A stretch of DNA of 10,729 bases, taken from contig JBKQHQ010000223.1 of assembly GCA_052148715.1 (NCBI GenBank), positions 1-10,729 of the forward strand, written 5' to 3'. The notes below the pieces were generated by a model. That model saw nothing but the letters and a program-made list of their open reading frames with translations, was not told where the DNA came from and did not search any database. This document shows positions 1 through 5,586 of this stretch, in pieces (position 1 is the first letter of the stretch; every line of letters starts with the position of its first letter). The position numbers and the translations under genes are program-made. Source of the DNA: JBKQHQ01 sp052148715 (GTDB lineage: Bacteria; Pseudomonadota; Alphaproteobacteria; Rhizobiales; Xanthobacteraceae).

Positions 1-726
1 CGGCGCTGCGGCCGCGTGCGCGAAACGCTGGCGATCGTCATTCTCGTCGCCGGTGGTCGCAACGCCGCGCACGCGCGGGCCGAAACGCCGCTCGAGGCCG
101 GCGAGCACCGCGCCGTTGCGTCCGGCCGCCACGACCCGGGCCGCGCCGAGGGCGAGCGCCACGGCGACGCCGGCTGAGCCGAAATTGCCGGTCGCGCCGT
201 TGACCAGCAGCGTCTCGCCGGGCTCGAAGCCGATCGCCAGCAAGCCGCCATAGGGCACGGCGCAGGTCCCGAGCGCGCACCATTTCGCGGCGTCGGCGGG
301 ATCGATGGCGCCGAGCGGCGTCACGTTCTCGATCGGCAGCCGCATCTGCTCGGCGAACGCGCCGTGGCGATAGTGGCGCAGCAGTTTCTTGGCGCCCTCG
401 CCGGGGGCCGCTAGGCCGAGAAGCGCGATGTCGGGCGCGAGCGCGTCGTCGCGCGAACGGATCGTCGGATCGCACGATACCCAGTCGCCGACCGCGAGTT
501 TTGTCGCGTCCGGGCCGACAGCGCGGATGCGGCCGACCGCGCCGGCGCCGGGCGCGAGCGGTAATTCCAGCGCGTAGTTGCGCTGACCGCTGATCACCTC
601 GTCCATGTAAGGCAGCACGCGCGCCGCGGCGACGTCGACGATCGCCTCGCCGGAGCCGAGCTCGGGATCCGGCAGCTCCTCGATTTCCAGCGGCGCGCCG
701 AAGGCCTTCAGAATGGCGGCTCTCAT
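1..726 (-). CDS. Zinc-free MDR-family oxidoreductase (quinone oxidoreductase-like), C-terminus missing
   Basis: Medium-chain dehydrogenase/reductase, probably reducing a quinone, enone or aldehyde with NAD(P)H in the cytoplasm. The frame is open from the ATG to the window edge, giving 242 residues of a family usually about 320-350 long, so the C-terminus lies outside. The GroES-like domain covers about residues 1-130 (APGAGAVGRIRAVG near 58-71, then GDWV at 80-83). The position where zinc alcohol dehydrogenases carry GHE reads GAG, so no catalytic zinc is expected. The Rossmann nucleotide-binding motif is GATGNFGSAG at 177-186, followed by LGAARVVAAGRN at 193-204. The start has a good ribosome site (GAGGAAGCGAAC before ATG). 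It points the same way as the SDR operon but is separated from it by a 426-base repeat-rich spacer, so it may have its own promoter. Family assignment is firm; the substrate is unknown. Confidence 0.88.
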   Translation of the reverse strand, partial: MRAAILKAFGAPLEIEELPDPELGSGEAIVDVAAARVLPYMDEVISGQRNYALELPLAPGAGAVGRIRAVGPDATKLAVGDWVSCDPTIRSRDDALAPDIALLGLAAPGEGAKKLLRHYRHGAFAEQMRLPIENVTPLGAIDPADAAKWCALGTCAVPYGGLLAIGFEPGETLLVNGATGNFGSAGVAVALALGAARVVAAGRNGAVLAGLERRFGPRVRGVATTGDENDDRQRFAHAAAAP

Positions 727-801
727 GTTCGCTTCCTCGTCGTTGCGTGGCCGCATGCCCATACGATTGCGCTCAGCATCCAGACTTGGCGTCATCCCAT
801 A

Positions 802-848
802 GCGCGCTCTCGAAAAAGGGAACGCCGGTTTTTCGAGAAAAAGCGCGC
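802..848. repeat. Long hairpin upstream of the MDR gene
   Basis: TCTCGAAAAA (808-817) pairs perfectly with TTTTTCGAGA (829-838) around an 11-base loop. GCGCGC (802-807) can pair with GCGCGC (843-848) if four A bases (839-842) bulge out. Together this gives a 16-pair stem. It lies about 75-120 bases upstream of the MDR start and downstream of the SDR operon, so it could end SDR transcripts, act in the MDR leader, or be a repeat end. The T/A runs are inside the stem, so it is not a textbook intrinsic terminator. Confidence 0.5.
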
Positions 849-861
849 GACCTCGAGAACC

Positions 862-1118
862 TAGAGCAAATTGCGAGTAACCGGGGCAAATTCCCGGGCG
901 CCCTTGTAGGCGAGGTCGCTGACCTCGCTGCTTCGCTCTCGCTCGCAATGACGGCGGAACGGTCACGCCAATTTCTTTCACCCGATTGCCCTGCTCGTGC
1001 AGAATTATGCGCTTGACAAGCCCGGGATGAGGGACCGCTGCTACAGAATGGCGCCGCCCGGGAATCTGCCCCGGTTACAAATTGCGTTTTCCAGCGCGAC
1101 GCCATTTGCTCCAGGCCA
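862..1118. repeat. Pair of inverted, diverged intergenic repeats
   Basis: Positions 878-900 and the reverse complement of 1055-1077 match at 22 of 23 bases; the shared core begins TAACCGGGGCA and ends ATTCCCGGGCG. Outside the core both copies carry an AGCAAAT-GCG motif (left at about 863-875, right near 1100-1114 on the other strand). In the right copy about 20 extra bases separate motif and core. The copies face each other across about 154 bases. This is a dispersed repeat present twice in inverted orientation, possibly the ends of a small non-autonomous element, though no target duplication was found. Confidence 0.6.
929..954 (-). repeat. Copy of the CATTGCGAG dispersed repeat
   Basis: Read on the minus strand this begins CCGTCATTGCGAGCGAGAGC and continues GAAGCA. 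It matches the two arms of the large element near 7708-7794 apart from small indels. From memory this motif is very common between genes in Bradyrhizobium and relatives. It sits between the two 23-base inverted copies described for this spacer. Confidence 0.65.
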
Positions 1119-1137
1119 TCGGTCGAGGCTGTCGAAT

Positions 1138-1152
1138 GCGGCGCGGCGCCGC
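1138..1152 (-). terminator. GC hairpin directly after the SDR stop
   Basis: GCGGCG, a three-base loop and CGCCGC form a perfect six-pair hairpin that starts at the base after the SDR stop codon in the direction of transcription. No T-run follows, so it is at best a weak or factor-assisted terminator or an mRNA 3' end stabiliser. Chance is possible in such GC-rich DNA. Confidence 0.3.
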
Positions 1153-1893
1153 TCAGAGCTCCTGGCGCGTCGGACGGAACAGGATCTCGTTGACGTCGAC
1201 GTCCTCCGGCTGGGTCATCGCAAATTCGACCATGCGTGCGAACGTGTCGGCGGGGATGGCGTTGGCCTCGTAGAAAGCGCGGACGCCTTGGGCGAAACCG
1301 GCGTCGGTGATGCTATCGGGCAGCTCGCTCATGACAGCGCCCGGCGAAATGATGGTGGTGCGGATGTTGTAGGGCTTCACCTCCATGCGCAGCCCCTCGG
1401 AAATAACGCGCACCGCATGCTTGGTCGCGGCGTAGACCGTGCTGCCCTGCCTCACCTTGTGGCCGGCGACCGAGGACACGTTGATGATGTGGCCGCTCTT
1501 CTCAGCCTGCATCGGCGGCAGCGCCGCGGCGATGCCATAGAGCACGCCCTTGATGTTGACGTCGATCATTTGTTCCCAGTCCTCGACCCTCAGCCGTTCC
1601 AGCAGCGAATGCGGCATCACGCCGGCGTTGTTGAGGATCACGTCGAGCCGGCCGTATTTGGCGAGCGCGCGCGCGACCAGCGCCTCGACCTCGGTAAACA
1701 CGGTGACGTCGGTTTTGACGACGGCGTCAGCGTCGAGCCCGAGGTCCTTGGCGATCGCCTGCAGCCGGTCGAGCCGCCGCGCGCCCAGCACGAGCTTCGC
1801 GCCTCCCGCCGCGAGCCGACGCGCGGTCGCTTCGCCGAGCCCGCTGCTCGCGCCGGTAATGACGACGACTTTGCCCTCGATTCCTTTGGTCAT
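1153..1893 (-). CDS. Classical short-chain dehydrogenase/reductase (SDR)
   Basis: An NAD(P)-dependent oxidoreductase of 246 residues, the usual length for classical SDRs. Visible motifs are the nucleotide-binding TGASSGLG at 13-20, NNAG at 88-91, the structural Asn113, and the catalytic Ser140, Tyr154 and Lys158 (YAATK). ARR at 38-40 after the second strand suggests a preference for NADP(H). The family interconverts alcohols and ketones or aldehydes; the overall sequence suggests the YdfG-like group, whose substrates cannot be read from sequence. It has its own ribosome site (AAGGAAATCAGCC before ATG), and its ATG overlaps the stop of the membrane-protein gene by four bases (ATGA), indicating translational coupling. 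It is the last gene of the cupin-AKR operon. Confidence 0.95.
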   Translation of the reverse strand: MTKGIEGKVVVITGASSGLGEATARRLAAGGAKLVLGARRLDRLQAIAKDLGLDADAVVKTDVTVFTEVEALVARALAKYGRLDVILNNAGVMPHSLLERLRVEDWEQMIDVNIKGVLYGIAAALPPMQAEKSGHIINVSSVAGHKVRQGSTVYAATKHAVRVISEGLRMEVKPYNIRTTIISPGAVMSELPDSITDAGFAQGVRAFYEANAIPADTFARMVEFAMTQPEDVDVNEILFRPTRQEL

Positions 1894-2438
1894 GGCTGAT
1901 TTCCTTGTTCTTCCCGCGCTTTGCGCAGATTGACATAGACGTGGTAGGTGACCGCGTCCCAGGCGTTGTGGATGCCGATGAACAGCAGCGCGAGCGCCAC
2001 GCCGCCGATGCCGAACAGCGCCTCACGGGCATCCCAGACGCCCGCGACGGCGGCGACGGCGAGGGTTGCGTAGGCTGCCAGCGGCAGTGCGAAATGAAAC
2101 AGCCAATCCTCGAACGCCGGCTGGTAGGTCACCGGCCGGGTGAGCCGCCAGCCGGTCAGCAGCGCATAGATGAGGCCGCCGAGGCCGACGACTGCGCAGA
2201 TGGCTGCGGGCGGCAGGAGCGAGGGCCAGGGCCAGGGCGCGCGCAGGATCGCGGAGAGAAACAGCACGACGCCGAAGTGGATCACGGTCGGCGTCGAATA
2301 GGCCGCTCCGGCCTCCGGAGACACGATCCTGGGCACGGCCGCAATCAGAGTGATGACGACGAACTGCAGGCCGATCAGCGCGCCTGCCGCACTGCCGACG
2401 ATGGCATAGAAACTGTCCCATTGCGCCAGCCATTGCAT
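1890..2438 (-). CDS. Multi-pass inner-membrane protein of unknown function
   Basis: I do not recognise a named family for this 182-residue protein. It is strongly hydrophobic, with about five likely membrane segments near residues 11-33, 52-66, 76-95, 113-133 and 140-157, and a charged cytosol-like tail (LRKAREEQGNQP). There is no cleavable signal peptide; the first helix begins after WDSFYAIVG and contains GLQFVVITLIAAVP. Conserved-looking polar residues near membranes include His54, His115, His157 and Asp161, which might bind a cofactor or metal, but that is speculation. The ribosome site is weak (GGAG about 11 bases before ATG) and lies inside the end of the small upstream frame, so translation may depend on coupling. 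Position inside a redox operon suggests a partner of the soluble reductases or a transporter of their substrate. Confidence 0.82.
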   Translation of the reverse strand: MQWLAQWDSFYAIVGSAAGALIGLQFVVITLIAAVPRIVSPEAGAAYSTPTVIHFGVVLFLSAILRAPWPWPSLLPPAAICAVVGLGGLIYALLTGWRLTRPVTYQPAFEDWLFHFALPLAAYATLAVAAVAGVWDAREALFGIGGVALALLFIGIHNAWDAVTYHVYVNLRKAREEQGNQP

Positions 2439-2443
2439 GCGCG

Positions 2444-2554
2444 TCAGGCTCCGTAGCGCCCGAACCGGCAGGCGAGCCGAGGTCCGCCCTCGCCCTCGTA
2501 AGCGAGTTCGCCGACCAGCAGCGCGAAGGGCTCCGTATATCTGGCGATGCGCAT
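2444..2554 (-). CDS. Probable small protein of 36 residues in the AKR operon
   Basis: A short frame beginning MRIARYTEPF and ending RFGRYGA, with no family I recognise and no membrane segment. Support comes from context: it starts 17 bases after the AKR stop, ends 5 bases before the membrane-protein start, and has a good ribosome site (GAGAGGACAT before ATG). Without it there would be a 133-base gap in an otherwise tightly packed operon. Third codon positions are about 80% G or C by hand count, as expected for coding here but not decisive at this GC. It could instead be a leader peptide that couples translation of the membrane protein, or chance. Confidence 0.42.
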   Translation of the reverse strand: MRIARYTEPFALLVGELAYEGEGGPRLACRFGRYGA

Positions 2555-2571
2555 ATGTCCTCTCCGCGCCC

Positions 2572-3567
2572 TCAGAGCCCGGTCATCCTCTCGACTGCCT
2601 CGGGATAGCGTTCGCCGACCACCGGGATTTTGGCCGACGCGCTTTCGATCTCCTCGAGATCGGCGCCGGAGAGTACGATCGCCGCCGCCCCGAGGTTCTC
2701 TTCCAGCCGATGCATCTTCGTCGTGCCAGGGATCGGCACGATCCATGGTCGCTTGGCGAGGACCCAGGCGAGCGCGATCTGCGCCGGCGTCGCGCCTTTG
2801 CGCGCCGCGATGCGGCCGATGAGATCGACCAACGCCTGGTTCGCCGCGCGGGCCTCGACGGTGAACCGCGGCAGCGTACTGCGGAAGTCGTTGGCGGCGA
2901 ATTCGGTGCCCGCGTCGATCTTGCCGGCCAAAAATCCCTTGCCGAGCGGGCTGTAGGCGACGAGGCCGACGCCGAGTTCCTCGAGGGTCGGAAATACGCT
3001 GACCTCATGCTGGCGCGTCCACAGCGAGAATTCGTTCTGCACTGCCGCGAGCGGCTCGACGGCGTGGGCGCGCCGGATCGTCTGCACGCCGGCCTCGGAG
3101 AGGCCGAAATGCCGGACCTTGCCTTCGCGGATCAGCTCCTTCACCGTCCCCGCGACGTCCTCGATGGGCACGTTCGGGTCGACGCGATGCTGATAGAAGA
3201 GGTCGATGACCTCTGTGCGCAGCCGCTTCAGCGAGGCCTCACACACCTCGCGGATGCGCGCGGGCCGGCTGTCGAGCCCGAGCCAGCCCGGCGAGCCGTC
3301 GCTCTTCAGCCGGAACCCGAATTTGGTGGCGATGACGACCTTTTCGCGCAGCGGCGCGAGCGCCTCGCCGACCAGCTCTTCGTTCGTGTAGGGGCCGTAG
3401 ACCTCGGCGGTGTCGAAGAAATCGACGCCGAGTTCGACAGCCTTGCGGATGAGAGCGATCATCTCGCCCTTGTCGGCGGCGGGGCCATAGGAAAAGCCCA
3501 TGCCCATGCAGCCGAGACCGATCGCGGAGACCTCGAGGCCTCCACGTCCCAATTTGCGCTTTTGCAT
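2572..3567 (-). CDS. Aldo/keto reductase
   Basis: A cytoplasmic NADPH-dependent reductase with a (beta/alpha)8 barrel, 331 residues, typical of the IolS/YhdN/AKR13-like group. The catalytic tetrad is visible as Asp52 (DFFDTAEVYG), Tyr57, Lys82 (ATKFG) and His127 (LFYQHRVD). The early GLGCMGMG (17-24) and the later YSPLGKGFLAG and VPIPGTTKMHRLEENLGA segments are family hallmarks, the last lying in the NADP(H)-binding region. The family reduces aldehydes and ketones to alcohols; the exact substrate is not predictable. The ribosome site GAGGAG lies six bases before ATG and just one base separates the start from the cupin stop, so the two are co-transcribed. Full length with no missing key residue. 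Confidence 0.95.
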   Translation of the reverse strand: MQKRKLGRGGLEVSAIGLGCMGMGFSYGPAADKGEMIALIRKAVELGVDFFDTAEVYGPYTNEELVGEALAPLREKVVIATKFGFRLKSDGSPGWLGLDSRPARIREVCEASLKRLRTEVIDLFYQHRVDPNVPIEDVAGTVKELIREGKVRHFGLSEAGVQTIRRAHAVEPLAAVQNEFSLWTRQHEVSVFPTLEELGVGLVAYSPLGKGFLAGKIDAGTEFAANDFRSTLPRFTVEARAANQALVDLIGRIAARKGATPAQIALAWVLAKRPWIVPIPGTTKMHRLEENLGAAAIVLSGADLEEIESASAKIPVVGERYPEAVERMTGL

Positions 3568-3568
3568 T

Positions 3569-3973
3569 TCAGTCTCCTCGAGCCGAATATTGCTCGTCGC
3601 TGACCTTCTCGAGCCAGTCGACCGCCTTGCCGTCCAGCGCTTCCTGGATCGCGATATGGGTCATCGCGGTCGACGGCGCCGCGCCGTGCCAGTGCTTCTC
3701 GTTGGGCTCGAATGAGATCACATCGCCGGGCGTGATCTCCTCGACCGGCCCGCCCCAGCGCTGCGCGCGGCCGACGCCGTAGGTGACAATGAGGATCTGG
3801 CCGAGCGGGTGGGTGTGCCAGGCAGTGCGCGCGCCGGGCTCGAACGTGACCGAGTTTCCGGCCGCGCGCGCCGGCGGCGCGACCGGAAACAGCGGGTCTA
3901 TGCGCACGACGCCCGTGAACCAATCGGCCGGCCCCTTGCCGGAGGGCTGCGAGCCGTTGCGCTGAATTCTCAT
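3569..3973 (-). CDS. Metal-dependent cupin, (R)-hydroxynitrile lyase-like
   Basis: A single-domain cupin of 134 residues. The segments GSQPSGKGPADWFTGVVRID, FEPGARTAWHTHPLGQ, PGDV and NEKHWHGAAP-TAMTHIAIQE match the bacterial cupin family that includes the manganese-dependent hydroxynitrile lyase of Granulicella tundricola, usually annotated (R)-mandelonitrile lyase. The metal ligands known there (His53, His55, Gln59, His94) fall at exactly those positions here. Those enzymes split or form cyanohydrins in vitro; the natural role in bacteria is unsettled. I chose the ATG with a strong ribosome site (AGGAGAGG) that begins MRIQRNGSQPSGKG, matching the family's N-terminus; an upstream ATG at 4087 adds 38 unrelated residues and would run into the divergent promoter. 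It is first in the operon, opposite lysR. Confidence 0.9.
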   Translation of the reverse strand: MRIQRNGSQPSGKGPADWFTGVVRIDPLFPVAPPARAAGNSVTFEPGARTAWHTHPLGQILIVTYGVGRAQRWGGPVEEITPGDVISFEPNEKHWHGAAPSTAMTHIAIQEALDGKAVDWLEKVSDEQYSARGD

Positions 3974-4089
3974 CGAGCCTCTCCTCGTCGACATGCGAGC
4001 CCGAGGCTCGCCTGCGGCCCAAGATAGGGGAGGCGCGAACGCAGGAGTAGATGGTAAAAGCCGCATGCCTTTATGATGGAGATTCATGA
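3974..4089. promoter_or_regulatory. Divergent cupin/lysR promoter region with a candidate LysR-type operator
   Basis: The 116-base spacer must hold promoters for both directions. It contains the imperfect dyad TAAAAGCCGCATGCCTTTA (4055-4073), whose ends TAAA and TTTA and flanking G/C bases mirror each other, in a locally AT-richer stretch just upstream of lysR. LysR regulators usually bind such dyads in a shared divergent promoter and activate the neighbouring operon while repressing themselves. Assignment to this LysR is inference. The lysR ribosome site is probably GGAG, eight bases before its ATG. Confidence 0.45.
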
Positions 4090-4983
4090 ATGCCCCGCGA
4101 TCGCCTGCACGACGTCATCGCGTTCGTCGCCGTCGCCCGCGAACGCAGTTTTACGCGCGCAGCGGCGCGGCTGGGGGTGTCGCAGTCCGCGCTGAGCCAT
4201 ACGATTCGGGGGCTCGAGGCCCGGCTGGGCTTGCGCCTCCTCGCCCGCACCACGCGCAGCGTCGCGCCGACGGAAGCGGGCGAGCGCCTGCTGCGCGCGG
4301 TCGGGCCGCGGTTCGACGAGATCGGTCAGGCGCTCGATCAACTGAGCGAATTGCGCGAGAAGCCCTCGGGCCTGGTGCGCATCACCGCGGCCGAGCACGC
4401 GGCCCAGTTCGTGCTCTGGCCGGCCGTCGCGAGACTGCTGCCCGAGTATCCCGACATCGAGGTCGAAATCGTCGTCGACCAGGGGCTCACCGACATCGTC
4501 GCCGAGCGCTGCGACGCCGGCATAAGGCTCGGCGAGCAGGTGGCCAAGGACATGATCGCGGTCAGCATCGGCCCCGACATGCGCATGGCGGTCGTCGGCT
4601 CGCCGGCCTATTTCGCGGCGCATCCGCCGCCGCGGACGCCCGCGGACCTCACCGAGCACAATTGCGTCAACCTGCGCCTGCCGACCTACGGCGGCCTCTA
4701 CGCCTGGGAGTTCGAGAAGGACGGGCGCGAGATCAAGGCCCGCGTCGAGGGCCAATTGGCGGTCAACTTCAACCCCCTGCGGCTCGCTGCGGCGCTCGCC
4801 GGCGTTGGGCTCGCGATCGGGCTCGAGGGTGAGTTCGCGCCTAATGTCGAGCGCGGCGAGCTCATTCGCGTGCTCGAAGACTGGTGCCCGCCGTTCCCCG
4901 GCTATCACCTCTATTATCCGAGCCGCCGGCAGCCGACGCCGGCTTTCGCCGTGCTGCTGGAGGCGTTGCGCTATCGCGGCTGA
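4090..4983 (+). CDS. LysR-family transcriptional regulator
   Basis: A DNA-binding regulator of 297 residues, normal length for the family. The N-terminal winged helix-turn-helix covers about residues 5-65 (FTRAAARLGVSQSALSHTIR, then LEARLGLRLLARTTRSVAPTEAG). The effector-binding periplasmic-binding-protein-like domain runs from about 92 to 295 and includes DAGIRLGE and the GLAIGLEGEF segment, resembling the CrgA-like subgroup. It is transcribed away from the cupin operon, so it is the likely activator of that operon in response to a small-molecule inducer, possibly a substrate or product of the reductases. Its end overlaps the end of the convergent marR gene by 13 bases. No key residue appears missing. 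Confidence 0.94.
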   Translation: MPRDRLHDVIAFVAVARERSFTRAAARLGVSQSALSHTIRGLEARLGLRLLARTTRSVAPTEAGERLLRAVGPRFDEIGQALDQLSELREKPSGLVRITAAEHAAQFVLWPAVARLLPEYPDIEVEIVVDQGLTDIVAERCDAGIRLGEQVAKDMIAVSIGPDMRMAVVGSPAYFAAHPPPRTPADLTEHNCVNLRLPTYGGLYAWEFEKDGREIKARVEGQLAVNFNPLRLAAALAGVGLAIGLEGEFAPNVERGELIRVLEDWCPPFPGYHLYYPSRRQPTPAFAVLLEALRYRG

Positions 4984-5426
4984 CCCGCGGCGGCGCGCAC
5001 GCGGTCGCGCAACGCGATGAGCAGCTCTTCGAGTGTCGCGAGGTCGGCGTCGCGCATCCTGCCCATGGTTTCGCCGATGAAGGCGCGCTGCAGCGCGATC
5101 GCTTTTTCCGCTATCGTGCGGCCCGGCCCAGTCAGGTGGATCTCGTACTGCCGGCGGTCCGCCGCCGTGGAGCGGCGCTCGACGAGCCCGGCGCTTTCCA
5201 GCCGGTCGAGCAGGCCGGAAATGTTGCCTTTGGTGACATAGAGGCGCTTGGCGAGCTCCTGCTGGCTCACCCCTTCGGCCTCGGTGAGGGTTGTCAGCAC
5301 GTCGCATTGCGGCACGGAGAGGCCGATGCCGCGCAACTGTTCGGTGATCGCGACGTTCATGCGCGCTTCCAGCCGAATCAGCCGGAACCACACGCGCATC
5401 GCCAAGTCGACGGTTTTCGTCGTCAT
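4971..5426 (-). CDS. MarR-family transcriptional regulator
   Basis: A small winged-helix repressor of 151 residues that should act as a dimer. The DNA-binding part covers about residues 53-95: VSQQELAKRLYVTKGNISG is the recognition region, followed by RLESAGLVERR and the wing with Asp90-Arg91-Arg92, the conserved DRR. N- and C-terminal helices form the dimer interface. The start was chosen at the ATG with GGGGGTGAA directly before it; a frame extension to 5621 would overlap the ligase gene and has no family resemblance. It is divergent from the acyl-CoA ligase, and MarR proteins in this position usually repress the neighbouring catabolic gene and are released by its substrate or CoA thioester. 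Cys41 lies in the N-terminal helical region; a redox role is possible but unsupported. Confidence 0.93.
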   Translation of the reverse strand: MTTKTVDLAMRVWFRLIRLEARMNVAITEQLRGIGLSVPQCDVLTTLTEAEGVSQQELAKRLYVTKGNISGLLDRLESAGLVERRSTAADRRQYEIHLTGPGRTIAEKAIALQRAFIGETMGRMRDADLATLEELLIALRDRVRAAAGQPR

Positions 5427-5586
5427 TTCACCCCCATTGCCCTCGATGCCCGAGCGCGCGTCCCTTACATCCGCAACCGCGGCGGAGCAATTTGGCGCGC
5501 GGCGGCCGATTGCCAAGCCGCAGCGCCGGCGCCATGTTGCCGCTGCAACCGCGGATCGTGGCAATGCCGCGGGATCGGAGGAACCT
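5427..5586. promoter_or_regulatory. Divergent marR/acyl-CoA ligase promoter region
   Basis: This 160-base spacer should carry promoters in both directions and the MarR operator. A perfect 10-base direct repeat GCAACCGCGG occurs at 5473-5482 and 5545-5554, one copy near each gene, and its core CCGCGG is palindromic. These are candidate operator sites. In DNA this GC-rich such a repeat could be chance. The ligase ribosome site GGAGG lies five bases before its ATG. No clear -35/-10 pair was found. Confidence 0.35.

Larger units (their letters stand above)
727..1152. other. Repeat-rich spacer between the SDR and MDR genes
   Basis: This 426-base stretch has no credible gene. Open frames of 89 and 110 residues cross it on the two strands, but they are built from repeat sequence, have no good ribosome site and resemble no family I know. 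It holds a long hairpin near the MDR gene, two inverted copies of a 23-base repeat, one copy of the CATTGCGAG repeat family and a small GC hairpin directly after the SDR stop. Any promoter for the MDR gene must lie in its left part. Confidence 0.7.

Noticed and set aside
997..1899. Plus-strand open frame of 300 residues
   Set aside because: It is antisense to the SDR and extends into repeat sequence; no domain and no ribosome site.
2437..3603. Plus-strand open frame of 388 residues
   Set aside because: It is antisense to the aldo/keto reductase, which has its complete catalytic tetrad.
3974..4087. Longer cupin start
   Set aside because: The extra residues are not in the family, whose members begin near the MRIQRNGSQ-like segment; the internal ATG has AGGAGAGG upstream.
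4084..5391. Minus-strand open frame of 435 residues
   Set aside because: It covers lysR antisense and marR out of frame; both real genes have full motif support.
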